From assembly GCF_020091585.1 (NCBI RefSeq), contig NZ_CP083582.1, positions 3,286,001-3,350,000 on the forward strand: 64,000 bases of DNA, given 5' to 3'. The notes under the pieces were generated by a model, which was not told the DNA's origin, did no database searches, and saw nothing but the letters and a program-made list of their open reading frames with translations. Below are positions 7,988 through 17,435 of this stretch, one piece after another; position 1 is the stretch's first letter; each line of letters starts with the position of its first letter. A program made the translations under genes and the position numbers. This DNA comes from Kovacikia minuta CCNUW1 (GTDB lineage Bacteria; Cyanobacteriota; Cyanobacteriia; Leptolyngbyales; Leptolyngbyaceae).

Positions 7988-8632
7988 ATGAGTTCTGACA
8001 ATCTGCAAAAGCAACGCAGGAAGCCACTCCTTGCGCTTCGCGTTATAAATAGAACCCGCCAATTACTTTGTGGATCTGGAATATTTGTTTTACTGATCAG
8101 CCAAATATTTGCCTGTCAATCCCAACAACCCTATTCTAGCGAGTATTTCTTTGAAGAAGGAATAGTTAAATGGAAAGATGGCGATTATCAGGCAGCCACT
8201 AGCAATTTGAGTAAGGCTATTGCTATAAGTCCCGTAGATGGGAAGCTATATTACTTCCGTGGCGACGCTCGGAGCGAGTTGGGAGAAAAGCAGGAAGCAT
8301 TAGAAGATTTCACTCAAGCGATTCGTTTAGGTGAAAAAAGCTCCTCCTGGTTGATTGACTCTTTTTATGAGCGGGGCAAAATCTTTGCTGAATTAGGAAA
8401 CTATCGCAAGGCAATTGAAGATTTTAACCGGGCTATCAAGCTTTCTCCTGGCTATTCATTCGTTTACATCTCTCGTGGAGATGCTCGACATAAAATTGGA
8501 GATAAACAGGGCGCATTAGCGGATTACCGGAAAGGCATTGAACTTTTTCCGGCTTGGGTTGATCAGGGCGAACGCAACCGCGTGTCGAAAGAAATCCAAA
8601 AGCTCCAACAACAGCAATCTCCTCAACATTAG
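7988..8632 (+). CDS. TPR-repeat lipoprotein or membrane-anchored protein
   Basis: 214 residues. A basic N terminus and a hydrophobic stretch (GSGIFVLLISQIFAC) end in a cysteine near residue 43 that may be a lipobox, though SQIFAC is not ideal. After it come about four tetratricopeptide repeats with the usual A-x-x-x-F/Y-x-x-A-I pattern: YQAATSNLSKAIAISP, QEALEDFTQAIRL, YRKAIEDFNRAIKLSP and QGALADYRKGIELFP. TPRs mediate protein-protein contacts. The partner is unknown. It converges on the TolB-like gene with an 11-bp gap between stops. Confidence 0.8.
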   Translation: MSSDNLQKQRRKPLLALRVINRTRQLLCGSGIFVLLISQIFACQSQQPYSSEYFFEEGIVKWKDGDYQAATSNLSKAIAISPVDGKLYYFRGDARSELGEKQEALEDFTQAIRLGEKSSSWLIDSFYERGKIFAELGNYRKAIEDFNRAIKLSPGYSFVYISRGDARHKIGDKQGALADYRKGIELFPAWVDQGERNRVSKEIQKLQQQQSPQH

Positions 8633-8643
8633 AGCAGGCTGGA

Positions 8644-9711
8644 TTAAAGATTCTCCCGATTCAAGGGTTGCCCAAAGCGGTTGTAGAAAACGATGTCCCA
8701 CTGACCGCTGGCACTGGACTGAAAAGCAATTATGTTGCCATCGCCGCTGATGGTGGGGTGACGCACTTCTGCCTTCAGGTTTTCAGTCAGGTTACGGAGC
8801 TGACGGGTAGTGCGATCGTATAAATAAATCCCCGATCGCCCCTCGCGCCCCCCCACAAATACAATCCACTGTCCGTTGTCTGAAATCGCTGGATTGGATG
8901 CAATCATATCGATCGCATTTAACCCTGGCAGGTCAACCAGCATGCGAGCTGTTGTGTCATAAAGATAAATATCCTGGCTGCCATTCCGATCCGAAGCAAA
9001 TACGATGTATTGCCTCACAATCCTTGGGGTCATTTCCGCAGAGGAACTATTGAGACTGTGCCCACCAGGATCAAACGGAAAACCCAGCAGCGCCGGGGAC
9101 GCTCTCTGGAAATCAGGGGCATCCAACTCTACATTGGAACCGCGATCCAGCACTTCGATATCCCATTGCCCACGGGTTCCCGATTCAAAAACGATGTAGC
9201 GCCCATCGGGGCTAATGCTGGGATTGCGAAACCAGCCTCGATAACCAGGAGTTAGAACCTGGACCTGTTGGGTTGCCCGATCGTAGAGTTCGATTTCCGG
9301 TCGGGCGCTGTCGCTGGCAATGTAGGCAATGTAGCGTCCTGTATAGCTAAGGCTGGGGGATTCAGCGATCGCATCCTGTCGATTGAGACGCGGTAAATTG
9401 AGGAACTGCTGTTGCTTCAGGTCGTACATCAGAATGGCACGGGTTTCATTGCGGTTCGAGACAAACGCAAGAAAACGGCCATTCCCACTCAATGCAGGTT
9501 GCTCGTCATTGTAGCGGCTGTCCAATTCAACGGGGCCAGTTGAGCTAACGGGTTGAGTACAAGCTGCCAGAACCCCGACCAGACTGAATCCAACCAGATA
9601 ATTCAGCCAACGACCATAGCCCTGCTTACTGACGACCCCGTTCACCTTCCAACCAACCTCAAACTGCCTTCTGCTGGTGCTAATAGTTACCCCAGTTATC
9701 GTCCTCATCAT
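8644..9711 (-). CDS. TolB-like beta-propeller lipoprotein (PD40 repeats)
   Basis: About 355 residues. A hydrophobic segment ends in a clear lipobox (LVGVLAAC at about residue 51), so the mature protein is probably a lipoprotein. The rest is made of WD40-like PD40 blades, each with a G-R/Q-x-I-x-F or Y core followed by D-I-E/Y-L-Y-D: NGRFLAFVSNR, GRYIAYIAS, GRYIVFESG, RQYIVFASDRNG, GQWIVFVGG and GNIIAFQS. This is the TolB C-terminal propeller type. The start at 9711 overlaps the upstream ycf66 gene by 32 bp. A GTG at 9645 is a plausible alternative that removes the overlap. Confidence 0.85.
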   Translation of the reverse strand: MMRTITGVTISTSRRQFEVGWKVNGVVSKQGYGRWLNYLVGFSLVGVLAACTQPVSSTGPVELDSRYNDEQPALSGNGRFLAFVSNRNETRAILMYDLKQQQFLNLPRLNRQDAIAESPSLSYTGRYIAYIASDSARPEIELYDRATQQVQVLTPGYRGWFRNPSISPDGRYIVFESGTRGQWDIEVLDRGSNVELDAPDFQRASPALLGFPFDPGGHSLNSSSAEMTPRIVRQYIVFASDRNGSQDIYLYDTTARMLVDLPGLNAIDMIASNPAISDNGQWIVFVGGREGRSGIYLYDRTTRQLRNLTENLKAEVRHPTISGDGNIIAFQSSASGQWDIVFYNRFGQPLNRENL

Positions 9712-10462
9712 CTACAGGACGGTAGTCAACATACTCAGCGGAGGAAGTTTCGATATCAGCATTACGGCTCCGACGGGGGGGAATTTCCGACTCCTCAATG
9801 GGGGGGCGGGGCCGTCTGGATCGGGATGAGCTGGGGGATGAATTTCCTGAACGGGCAGAATTGCTGCGGCTACGGCCGGGGCGATCCTCCCGGATATCTA
9901 TATCGTCAATACCCTCGGAATAGCCAGAAGGATCTCGCTCAGGGCGGGAGCGGGGTTTACGGCGGGAGGAACGATCGCCAGGTCCCAGCCGTTCTTCTCC
10001 ATTAATACGGCTTGATGGGCGACGGCTTCCGCCTTCTTCAAACTCATCACGGTTGGGACGGGCTTCACGGGTACCAGGAATGCGGCGTCTCACAGGGCGG
10101 TCTTCGTAGGGATTTAGCTCATCCAACTCTGCCCGATAGACGCGACTGACCGGGCGATCGTCATCAACAATCGGCGAGTTTCGTTTTGCCTGCTGGGTTG
10201 CGACTCCCCGTAAACGAATGCCGTCATAGGCATAAAACATGGCTGAACCCGCCAGCAGCACCTGGAGAAATTGCAGAATTGGGTCTAACCGCCATCCTTG
10301 AAAAAACAGGATACCCCCGCTTAACAAGGCGACAGCCGCAAAGAATATGTCATGGTCGCGGGCAAGTGCCGGACGCTGAGATCTCAAAAAATAGAGGGCT
10401 GCACCTGCTACAGCAAGCAAAATCCCTAAGAGGCTACCTAAATTCAGCCCGATATTTACCAT
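9680..10462 (-). CDS. ycf66: Ycf66 family protein
   Basis: 260 residues. The N-terminal 85 residues hold three hydrophobic helices (LGSLLGILLAVAGAALYFL, the segment around FFAAVALLSGGILFFQGW, and PILQFLQVLLAGSAMFYAYDG) matching the Ycf66 family found in cyanobacteria and some plastids. The rest is a long, low-complexity arginine-, serine- and acid-rich tail predicted to be disordered. The function of Ycf66 is not established. psbX lies directly upstream on the same strand, a pairing I recall from other cyanobacteria. A terminator separates the two, so they are probably transcribed separately. Confidence 0.85.
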   Translation of the reverse strand: MVNIGLNLGSLLGILLAVAGAALYFLRSQRPALARDHDIFFAAVALLSGGILFFQGWRLDPILQFLQVLLAGSAMFYAYDGIRLRGVATQQAKRNSPIVDDDRPVSRVYRAELDELNPYEDRPVRRRIPGTREARPNRDEFEEGGSRRPSSRINGEERLGPGDRSSRRKPRSRPERDPSGYSEGIDDIDIREDRPGRSRSNSARSGNSSPSSSRSRRPRPPIEESEIPPRRSRNADIETSSAEYVDYRPVDDEDDNWGNY

Positions 10463-10772
10463 CGCATCTCTCCCTACGTACTCCTATGGTAACGAGTGAA
10501 GCCCAAATTCTCAAAAATCAAGTGAGTTAGCTGACCGGACAATCGAATTAAACGACCACCGCATTACTTTTATACCTAACAAAAGGGCAGCAGAGAAACT
10601 TCATCTAGTGGATGCCCTAATATTTCCCAGTTCTAATCATTGCTCAAACAAAAAGCCTTAGATTGCAGTAGAGGACTCCTCAAAATGAATTTGTCCTCTA
10701 CTCTAACCCAAGGGCTTTTCTGGATTATGCATCACTGATGTCAAGCGTCCACCAAAGTGGAAACGACCGAAA
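10463..10772. other. Intergenic region between psbX and ycf66
   Basis: 310 bp that hold the psbX terminator (10647-10719, listed separately) and presumably the ycf66 promoter. Nothing else coding or repetitive was seen. Confidence 0.5.
10647..10719 (-). terminator. Rho-independent terminator downstream of psbX
   Basis: On the minus strand the transcript runs AAAAGCCCTTGGGTTAGAGTAGAGGAC, then a loop, then GTCCTCTACTGCAATCTAAGGC followed by TTTTTG. The stem is about 26 bp with a few mismatches around an 18-base loop and ends in a five-T tract. It starts about 54 bp after the psbX stop codon. (The left arm is split here into segments of no special meaning; arms are 10651-10676 and 10693-10719.). 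Confidence 0.75.
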
Positions 10773-10895
10773 TTATAGGGAGCGTCTAATTTTATCTTTC
10801 TGGCTGATAAAAACAAGTCCCAGGGTAATGGGAACGACAACAATCACGAACCCCAAAAGCAGGCTCCACAAAAAATTTGCTAAAGACGGAGTCAT
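10773..10895 (-). CDS. psbX: Photosystem II protein X
   Basis: A 40-residue protein, too short for common gene-length cut-offs. It begins [17 protein letters not shown] and ends with [13 protein letters not shown]. The conserved PsbX features are the MTPSL start, the single membrane helix and the FISQKDK stromal-side tail. PsbX is a small subunit at the periphery of photosystem II near the cytochrome b559 side and helps quinone exchange and complex stability. GAGGC about 10 bases before the ATG is a possible ribosome binding site. ycf66 follows downstream. Confidence 0.95.
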   Translation of the reverse strand: MTPSLANFLWSLLLGFVIVVVPITLGLVFISQKDKIRRSL

Positions 10896-11212
10896 GGATG
10901 CTTTGCCTCTAAAATAGAACGGTTTATTCCTCATAATTTTAACGGTCTGTCACACACTTGAGAAGCGGGTTGAGAAAAGGAATTTTTCGTGAAAGGCAGA
11001 GGGCAGGAGGCAAAAGGCAGAAGGTGGGGGATTTAGGAGAGATTTTGATGATGAGAATAAATTCCAGTCTGTAGCCACCAATCCCTATTTCCTAACGCAC
11101 GTGACCTAATCCATCATTCCTATCTAGAGAAATTATCTGGCGGATGAGGGATGGAATAACGTTAGGATCAGGAGGAATTCGTTCATATCACTTAAGATTC
11201 TGCTCATTAATT

Positions 11213-11497
11213 ATGACTGCTGTTACGATCGCTGCCTGGATTCTGGGTCCTTTGTTCGCTCTGATGACCCTGTTGTTTATCTTCCGCATCGTGTTGACCT
11301 GGTACCCGCAGGCTGAACTGACCCGCTTTCCGTTTAACCTGATTACGATTCCCACCGAACCCTTTCTGGCACCCCTGCGAAAAATTGTGCCCCCCCTGGG
11401 TGGAGTAGACATTACCCCAATCCTCTGGGTTGGCATCCTTAGCCTGTTGCGGGAACTGCTGTTAGGGCAACAGGGGCTGTTGACCATTCTGTTTTAG
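11213..11497 (+). CDS. YggT family (Ycf19-like) membrane protein
   Basis: 94 residues from the ATG at 11213. The longer frame from 11144 adds sequence unlike the family. The protein has two hydrophobic segments separated by the family signature: ILGPLFALMTLLFIFRIVL then TWYPQ, the central segment NLITIPTEPFLAPLRKIVPP, GGVDITPILW, and a second helix. YggT/Ycf19 proteins act in thylakoid membrane organisation and photosystem assembly in chloroplasts and in osmotic stress in bacteria. It is a single gene here. Confidence 0.9.
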   Translation: MTAVTIAAWILGPLFALMTLLFIFRIVLTWYPQAELTRFPFNLITIPTEPFLAPLRKIVPPLGGVDITPILWVGILSLLRELLLGQQGLLTILF

Positions 11498-11565
11498 GGA
11501 AGAGGGGCGAGGGGCGAGGGAAATTGAGAATTAAGAATTGGGAATTAAGAGTTAAGAATTAACAC

Positions 11566-11657
11566 CATGTGCAATTTGGAAGCTGAGATCCCCGGTTTCT
11601 CGTTGAATTTGATTCGATTCACTGGATTACCTTGCCAGAAACCGGGGATCTGAGACT
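11566..11657. repeat. Dispersed hairpin element, copy 1
   Basis: A perfect 15-bp inverted repeat, AGATCCCCGGTTTCT at 11586-11600 and its complement at 11637-11651, with outer GTGCAA/TTGCAC arms. The 36-base interior is not conserved among copies. It belongs to the same group as the elements near 16924, 18881, 29761 and 39295. Confidence 0.7.
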
Positions 11658-11695
11658 AGTTGCACACCAGGTTAATTTCTAACTCTCCTCACTCC

Positions 11696-13051
11696 TCACT
11701 CCTCCCCCCGATTCATCATTTGCTCGACAAAATTGGTATAAATGTCGCCCTTTTGAAAATCGGGATGCTCCAAAATTTTCTGATGAAAGGGAATTGTGGT
11801 GGGTAACCCGGTGACAGCGCATTCGCGCAGAGCGCGGCGCATGCGCCGAATGGCGGCGGGGCGATCGCTGCCCCAGACAATCAGTTTCCCAATCAGGGAG
11901 TCGTAGTAGGGTGGAATTTCATAATCTGTGTAAACGTGGGAGTCCATCCGTACCCCTGGACCGCTGGGAGGCAGGTAGCCACTGATGCGCCCTGGGTTGG
12001 GGCGAAAGTTGTGGTCAGGGTCTTCGGCATTGATGCGGCACTCGATCGCGTGTCCCCGCAAAATTACCTCATCCTGAGTCAGGCTTAATTTTTCTCCCTG
12101 AGCAATCCGGATTTGCTCGGCGATTAAATCCAGCCCGGTGATCATTTCGGTAACTGGATGCTCGACCTGAATCCGGGTGTTCATTTCCATAAAGTAAAAA
12201 TCACCCGATTGGTCAAGCAGAAATTCCACCGTGCCTGCCCCCACATAATTGATCGATTTTGCTGCCATGACTGCGGCGATACCCATCTTTTCTCGCAATG
12301 TCGGAGTCAGGGCTGGGCTGGGTGCTTCTTCTAACAGCTTTTGGTGCCGCCGCTGAATTGAGCATTCCCGTTCTCCCAGATGGATCACGTTGACGTAGCT
12401 GTCTGCCAGAATTTGGAACTCAATGTGGCGCGGCTTTTGAATAAATTTCTCCAGATATACCCCTGGGTTGCCAAAGGCAGCTTCGGCTTCTCCTTGAGCG
12501 GCTGCAAAGAGTTTACTCAATTGCCCTTCGTTTTGCACCAGACGCATCCCCCGCCCCCCCCCACCTGCCGTTGCTTTGATGATGATGGGGTAGCCAATTT
12601 TGCGCGCGATCGCCCGTGCTTCCGATTCATCCGTTAATAGCCCCACACTCCCTGGCACGGTGGGAACCCCGACCCGCTGCATGGTCTTCTTGGCTGTAGA
12701 CTTATCTCCCATTGCCCGGATCGCTTCCGGTGAGGGACCAATAAATGCAATTTGATGATCGGCACAAATTTCTGCAAACCGAGCATTTTCCGCCAGAAAC
12801 CCATACCCAGGATGAATTGCGGTGGCGTTGCGGGTTAGGGCAGCGGCAATAATGTTGGGAATGTTGAGGTAACTTTTGCTGCTTGGAGGTTCGCCGATGC
12901 AAACCGCATCATCTGCCAGTTGAACGTGCAGGGAATGACGATCGATCGTCGAGTGGACGGCAACTGTAGCGATCCCCATCTCCTCACAGGTGCGAAGAAT
13001 CCTGAGGGCTATCTCTCCGCGATTCGCAATTAAAATTTTTGAAAACTGCAT
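11696..13051 (-). CDS. accC: Biotin carboxylase subunit of acetyl-CoA carboxylase
   Basis: 451 residues, the usual length. The enzyme carboxylates the biotin on BCCP with bicarbonate and ATP, the first half-reaction of fatty acid synthesis. It shows the N-terminal biotin carboxylase motif [16 protein letters not shown], the [11 protein letters not shown] segment, the glycine-rich ATP loop [24 protein letters not shown], and the catalytic [14 protein letters not shown] motif. No accB is adjacent, as is common in cyanobacteria. Confidence 0.97.
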   Translation of the reverse strand: MQFSKILIANRGEIALRILRTCEEMGIATVAVHSTIDRHSLHVQLADDAVCIGEPPSSKSYLNIPNIIAAALTRNATAIHPGYGFLAENARFAEICADHQIAFIGPSPEAIRAMGDKSTAKKTMQRVGVPTVPGSVGLLTDESEARAIARKIGYPIIIKATAGGGGRGMRLVQNEGQLSKLFAAAQGEAEAAFGNPGVYLEKFIQKPRHIEFQILADSYVNVIHLGERECSIQRRHQKLLEEAPSPALTPTLREKMGIAAVMAAKSINYVGAGTVEFLLDQSGDFYFMEMNTRIQVEHPVTEMITGLDLIAEQIRIAQGEKLSLTQDEVILRGHAIECRINAEDPDHNFRPNPGRISGYLPPSGPGVRMDSHVYTDYEIPPYYDSLIGKLIVWGSDRPAAIRRMRRALRECAVTGLPTTIPFHQKILEHPDFQKGDIYTNFVEQMMNRGEE

Positions 13052-13402
13052 CTTTCGTACATTGATCCGTATGAGTAGGATAGACGCTTCTGAGTACGCC
13101 TTGGAAGAGGCTGATTAAAAAGGATGAAGGATAGAGGATGGAGGATGGGAGTGAGGAATTAGGAATTAGGAATTAGGAACTAGGAGTTAGGAGTTAGGAA
13201 TGATGAGTCCACTGAGGTTTCCAGAAATTAAATTGCTCTGTCGTTCGGGCATTTTGCCCTTAGTGCGGGCGAGACACTCGTACTACGGGTATTTTCTGAT
13301 CCAGAGGTCTCCTAAGTTGCAGAGGTTTTCTTAACACTTATTTCCTAATTCTGAATTCTGAATTCTGAATTCTCAATTCTTAATCCCCTTCGCCCCTGGC
13401 TT
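13052..13402. other. Intergenic region between accC and the DUF2459 gene, largely heptamer repeats
   Basis: 351 bp with degenerate heptamer arrays at 13122-13201 (GGATGRA grading into GGAATTA and GGAGTTA units) and at 13340-13380 (units of GAATTCT). No gene was seen. The accC promoter should lie near 13060-13120. Confidence 0.6.
13122..13201. repeat. Degenerate heptamer tandem array
   Basis: About eleven units of seven bases: GGATGAA, GGATAGA, GGATGGA, GGATGGG, a short break, then GGAATTA (three times), GGAACTA, GGAGTTA (twice). The 7-base phase holds while the unit sequence changes, so two unit types appear to have grown side by side. Confidence 0.75.
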
Positions 13403-14131
13403 CTAATCCCTTCCACCTGCCACCGACTCTCTACACTCACAACCATTGCGGATATGGTGCATGACCGCCGGGGCGAGTCCTCCCCAGAGGGGCGTGTTGA
13501 CGTTGGCGGCACGTAAGCCGTTGGCAGTCCAGGAGTTACAGGTATTTAGGATGGAATAGTTGCCATTGGCGGCGTAGAATCCGCTTTCTTTGTCCTGCCC
13601 ACTGCCTAAGCGGATTTTTCTTCCTTGCTGGTCTAATTGAAAGGAGATTTGAATGAATTCCATTAATGCCAGATAGTCTGTCTGCCCTAAGCTGACGCAT
13701 TTGAGTTCCTCATTAGGGAAGCGGGGAATGGTGGCATGCCCTTTCACAAACATGGCGGAGGAATTTTGCAGAAATAATGCCCTCATGGCACTGAATGGAT
13801 TAATTTGATCCCAGGCAGGAGTTTCCATATAAAAGATGCGATCGCCCCAGCCAAACTGAAGGTAGTGGTAGTTTTCCGCTGCCTTGCCGCCGAACATGTC
13901 CAGCTTCAAGTGCTGGTTCCAGTCGAAAATGGGATTTCGCAGAGGCGTGATCAGATTGGTGTGCATTGCCCCACCAGAAACATAGATTCGATAGGCGCAA
14001 TTTCCGCTGGGGGGCAATGTTCCCCATTTGCGGGGCGTCAGGGAGGCGATCGCCAGCAGCAGAAAAGCCGCTAAAATGCCGCAGGATAGATAAATCCCAA
14101 CCCTTGTTAAGACAGCTGTAAATTTCATCAC
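13403..14131 (-). CDS. DUF2459 / TIGR02117 family protein, membrane-anchored
   Basis: 242 residues with one N-terminal membrane helix (VGIYLSCGILAAFLLLAIA). The exported part carries the family's conserved blocks: IYVSGGAMHTNLITPL near the start, then YLQFGWGDRIFYMETPAW, and later NTCNSWTANGLRAA. Members of this family are known as TIGR02117 conserved hypothetical proteins, often found near urease genes. Here no urease genes are near. Conserved His, Cys, Asn and Trp residues suggest an enzyme, possibly of papain-like or transglutaminase type, but this is unproven. Confidence 0.8.
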   Translation of the reverse strand: MMKFTAVLTRVGIYLSCGILAAFLLLAIASLTPRKWGTLPPSGNCAYRIYVSGGAMHTNLITPLRNPIFDWNQHLKLDMFGGKAAENYHYLQFGWGDRIFYMETPAWDQINPFSAMRALFLQNSSAMFVKGHATIPRFPNEELKCVSLGQTDYLALMEFIQISFQLDQQGRKIRLGSGQDKESGFYAANGNYSILNTCNSWTANGLRAANVNTPLWGGLAPAVMHHIRNGCECRESVAGGRD

Positions 14132-14218
14132 TGCGCCACAATTATTTAGTTAGCCTACCATTAAGCCATTCAAAGCAAGAACGCTTAGGATGGTTCCACG
14201 CTGCACCCCTTCACCTCT

Positions 14219-15799
14219 ATGCTAAAAAGTCGATTACTCCTTGGGTCCATTGCTTTTGGCGTCAGTTTTGGGATTAACTTTCTGACAAGCCGGGATGCAA
14301 GTAAAGCACTGGTGGTGGGCTTGACGACGGTGCCCGCAGCGTTGATTGCGGCATTTGTGGTGGATCGCCGCAGTTATAAACAGGCCGAAACCCGACTGGC
14401 TGTTCTAAAAAGTCACATTCGTACCTTGCAAAAACGGCGATCGGAGGCATACCAGGCACTGGTAGAGGTGGAATCAGCCCAAAAAGAACAGACGGTTCTC
14501 AGTTTTAACGCGATGCCGCTGCAACCCCAACCACGACAGTTGCCCAGCGTAGCTCCAGCACGCCCCAAGATGATTAGCTGGGATCTTTCGGCTCCCTTCA
14601 GGTCGGAGGAGGCGGTAATTGAGGTAAAGCCCTACGAACTTCCGACCGAACTGCAAATTCGCCAGCAGCCCGATACCAGACCAAATCTGGTGCATGAGTC
14701 TGAAACAGAGTTGAACCAGGTCCTTGCTGACGCATCCGTTGCAAAACGTAAGATTGAAGCCAATCTTAACTCGCTTCAAACGGAACTGAGTCAGATCAAA
14801 ACCCAAATTGCAGAGCATCGGCAAACCCGTGACAAATTGGTGCGGGAGTTGGCAGACCTGAAGCAACAAAAGCAACGGTTAGAAGCCGAATCTTTGACAG
14901 TCAAGCAGGATGTGGATGAATTGAAACGCTGCCAGGTCGAACTGGAGCAGTTTTTGACCTATGCGGAAGGGAAAAAACGAGAGCTGGAGACTGGCTCCCA
15001 TCCCTTACAAACTGCCCTGAAGGAGTTGCAAGCACAAGTCAATGCGCTGCAAGATGAATTGCATCGGTTGGAAATTCAAGTCAGCGATCGCAAAATTCAG
15101 AAGAACGATCTGGATCGGCAAATCGCTTCCCATCCCCTCCAGTCTTCTTTAAAGCAATTACAAACTCAAATTAACTCTCTTCAGGTAGAATTTCAGGGGC
15201 TGGAAACCCAGATTAAGGAGCGGAGGAGCCAGAAAGATCATCTGGAACAGGAGATTACTGCCCTCAAAGCCCAGCACCAAACCCTGGGCGATCGCCCAAT
15301 CCAACCCGATCGACCCCAGGTTGAAAAAAATGGCAACAATGGTCATTCCACCCATGCCACCAATAAACCCATAAAGGAAACAAATTCGGGTAAGGAGACA
15401 CCTCTGCCATCCCCTAAGCCTGTAGCTCTGAGTGCAACCCTCCCGGCTCCAACGCAGGAGGTTCTCGCTAAACCTAATCCCCCTAAAACTGAGAAACCTT
15501 CTGGCGATCTACCCCAGGAGTGGACGGAGTTTATGGTTCAACTTCCCGAATACGAACTTCAAGTTCTGAGAGCAATTGTGGAACAAAACAACCCGGCAGG
15601 CATCATCAAAAAGATTGCGGAAGATAACCTGACCATGCCAGAGGCGTTAATTGACTCGATTAATGAACAGGCGCTCGAAATTGTTGGCGACATCATTATC
15701 GAACCAGGAACGGGAACAGGTTCAGCAACGGTCTCCCGTGAGCATCTGAAAACGATTAAGAAGTTAATTAAAACCTATGAATATTTAGTAGAAGGATAG
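14219..15799 (+). CDS. Membrane-anchored long coiled-coil protein with TerB-C-like C-terminal domain
   Basis: 526 residues. Two short N-terminal hydrophobic segments ([17 protein letters not shown] and [19 protein letters not shown]) are followed by about 300 residues of heptad-patterned coiled coil. This includes a duplicated block of the form HPLQxxLKxLQxQxNxLQ near residues 260 and 305. A proline- and lysine-rich linker leads to a C-terminal globular domain, residues about 430-526 ([45 protein letters not shown]), resembling the TerB-C domain. It may act as a tether or scaffold at the membrane. Function is unknown and no partner gene is adjacent. Confidence 0.72.
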   Translation: MLKSRLLLGSIAFGVSFGINFLTSRDASKALVVGLTTVPAALIAAFVVDRRSYKQAETRLAVLKSHIRTLQKRRSEAYQALVEVESAQKEQTVLSFNAMPLQPQPRQLPSVAPARPKMISWDLSAPFRSEEAVIEVKPYELPTELQIRQQPDTRPNLVHESETELNQVLADASVAKRKIEANLNSLQTELSQIKTQIAEHRQTRDKLVRELADLKQQKQRLEAESLTVKQDVDELKRCQVELEQFLTYAEGKKRELETGSHPLQTALKELQAQVNALQDELHRLEIQVSDRKIQKNDLDRQIASHPLQSSLKQLQTQINSLQVEFQGLETQIKERRSQKDHLEQEITALKAQHQTLGDRPIQPDRPQVEKNGNNGHSTHATNKPIKETNSGKETPLPSPKPVALSATLPAPTQEVLAKPNPPKTEKPSGDLPQEWTEFMVQLPEYELQVLRAIVEQNNPAGIIKKIAEDNLTMPEALIDSINEQALEIVGDIIIEPGTGTGSATVSREHLKTIKKLIKTYEYLVEG

Positions 15800-15950
15800 G
15801 GGAAAAAGGATACTCCACCCGCTCCAGTTCATCCTGGAAGCCGATAGGAAGACGGGCTTTCATAGGTACAATATACTATTTTACGCAAGTATTGTCTTCA
15901 AAAACGCTACAATTTTTGGATGCTTTGCCCCTGTCCCCTTTTCCTATCCT

Positions 15951-16856
15951 ATGGATAAATTTGAAAGTATTCGGGCTTTTACTCAGGTTGTTAATGCCGG
16001 TGGCTTTGCAGCGGCAGCACGGGAAATGGGGTTGTCGCGATCGCAGGTCAATAAACTGGTGATTGCGCTAGAAAACGAACTGGGGGTGCAGTTGTTACAT
16101 CGCAGTACACGGGTAGTAACCCCCACAGAAACGGGGTTGGCGTTTCATGAACGCTGTGTAGAAATTTTGGCGAGTCTAGAAGAAGCAGAACGATCGATGA
16201 CCCAACTTCAGGCAGAGCCGAGAGGTAGACTGCGAATCAATGCACCCATGTCGTTTGGGACCATGCACCTGGCTCCTGCTTTGGCTGACTTCCTGGTGCG
16301 CTATCCCGATCTAAATGTGCAACTAACCCTCAACGATCGGTTTATTGATCCGATCGAAGAAGGCTTTGATGTTACGGTACGCATTGCCAAACCACAGGCA
16401 AGTGCAAGCTTGATTGCCCACCCATTAACCACAGTGCAACGCGTTTTGTGTGCGGCTCCAACTTATCTGAAAACCTATGGAACGCCAACACATCCAGATG
16501 AATTGCAGCACCATTCCTGTTTACACTACGGTCAATTAGCAGTAGAGAATCATTGGACATTAATTGGACCGGATATTGAACAAACCATTTCGGTGAATGG
16601 AGTGTTGTGTTCTAACAACGGAGAAGTGCTTAGGGATGCAGCAGTGCGTGGGTTAGGGATAACATTACTCCCAACGTTTATTGTGGGGCAGGAATTGCAA
16701 CAAGGAACGCTGCATGTTGTGTTGCCAGACTACCACCCACCAGAACTCTCGATTTCTGCAATTTATCCAGTTAATCGGCATTTATCCACTAAAGTTCGAT
16801 TACTGGTTGAATTTCTTCAGGAACGGTTTGGTAATCAATCTAATTTGCATTTGTAA
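15951..16856 (+). CDS. LysR family transcriptional regulator
   Basis: 301 residues. The N-terminal winged helix-turn-helix is clear ([47 protein letters not shown]), followed by a linker helix and a periplasmic-binding-like effector domain ([23 protein letters not shown]). It is of the DsdC/AaeR-like subgroup that starts with MDKF. Usual LysR targets are adjacent and divergent, but the gene just upstream points the same way, so its target and ligand are unknown. Confidence 0.92.
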   Translation: MDKFESIRAFTQVVNAGGFAAAAREMGLSRSQVNKLVIALENELGVQLLHRSTRVVTPTETGLAFHERCVEILASLEEAERSMTQLQAEPRGRLRINAPMSFGTMHLAPALADFLVRYPDLNVQLTLNDRFIDPIEEGFDVTVRIAKPQASASLIAHPLTTVQRVLCAAPTYLKTYGTPTHPDELQHHSCLHYGQLAVENHWTLIGPDIEQTISVNGVLCSNNGEVLRDAAVRGLGITLLPTFIVGQELQQGTLHVVLPDYHPPELSISAIYPVNRHLSTKVRLLVEFLQERFGNQSNLHL

Positions 16857-16923
16857 TTCACAAACGATTCCCATTGAATGCCAGTTCATTACTTCCAAAG
16901 AATTTCCTACAGGACTTACGCAA

Positions 16924-16990
16924 AGATCCCCGGATTTTATGGCAGAGTAAGCTACCCCAGTGCGGATTTCTGACCAAAATCCGGGGGTCT
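16924..16990. repeat. Dispersed hairpin element, copy 2
   Basis: Arms AGATCCCCGGATTTT (16924-16938) and AAAATCCGGGGGTCT (16976-16990) pair at 14 of 15 positions. The loop is 37 bases. A variant of the CCCGG-centred hairpin family. Confidence 0.6.
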
Positions 16991-17146
16991 GAACACTTTA
17001 TGCGGCAGCCCTATCCTAATCAGGAAGAGAAGTGAAGGACAAATCATTCAATTACGATTTTGTTGGAGCCGTTTTCTGCAACAATGCCAGTTAGGATAAT
17101 GGATTAAATAAGGTCATTACAGTTCTAATACCGATTCAAATGAACT

Positions 17147-17278
17147 TTTGGGCAGATGCAAATAATCGCAGGGGCGGGTTTGTTGATGTTTTTGGGTTCA
17201 GTTTGATAGTTTACTGGCTAAACCTGCCCCTTGTATCTTTCAGAGGTAGGTAACCCGTCCCGCCCCTGGATGCCCAAA
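17147..17278. repeat. Compound inverted repeat
   Basis: Outer arms TTTGGGCA (17147-17154) and TGCCCAAA (17271-17278) and inner arms AGGGGCGGG (17170-17178) and CCCGCCCCT (17259-17267) are perfect. A further internal AAACCTGCCCCT at 17220-17231 can also pair with the left arm, so two alternative folds are possible. It could be a degraded miniature element. Confidence 0.55.
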
Positions 17279-17435
17279 CATCGCTGCGTAGCGAGGGTAC
17301 CTGTATTTTTATAAAGAGCGTGGTCAGTTTAGAGGGCGTAACTTTCTTCTCAATTCCGCTTGACTTTCAAGACAATCGCTACGATTGTTCGCATTTGCCC
17401 AGAAGTTCATTTAAATCGGTATCATTTATCATTCA

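Larger units (their letters stand above)
16857..17435. other. Intergenic region with two inverted-repeat elements
   Basis: 579 bp between the LysR gene and the convergent rnc gene. It contains hairpin copy 2 at 16924-16990 and a larger inverted structure at 17147-17278, both listed separately. The remainder is AT-rich with no supported gene. The small open frames near 17320-17560 overlap rnc and are not credible. Confidence 0.55.
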
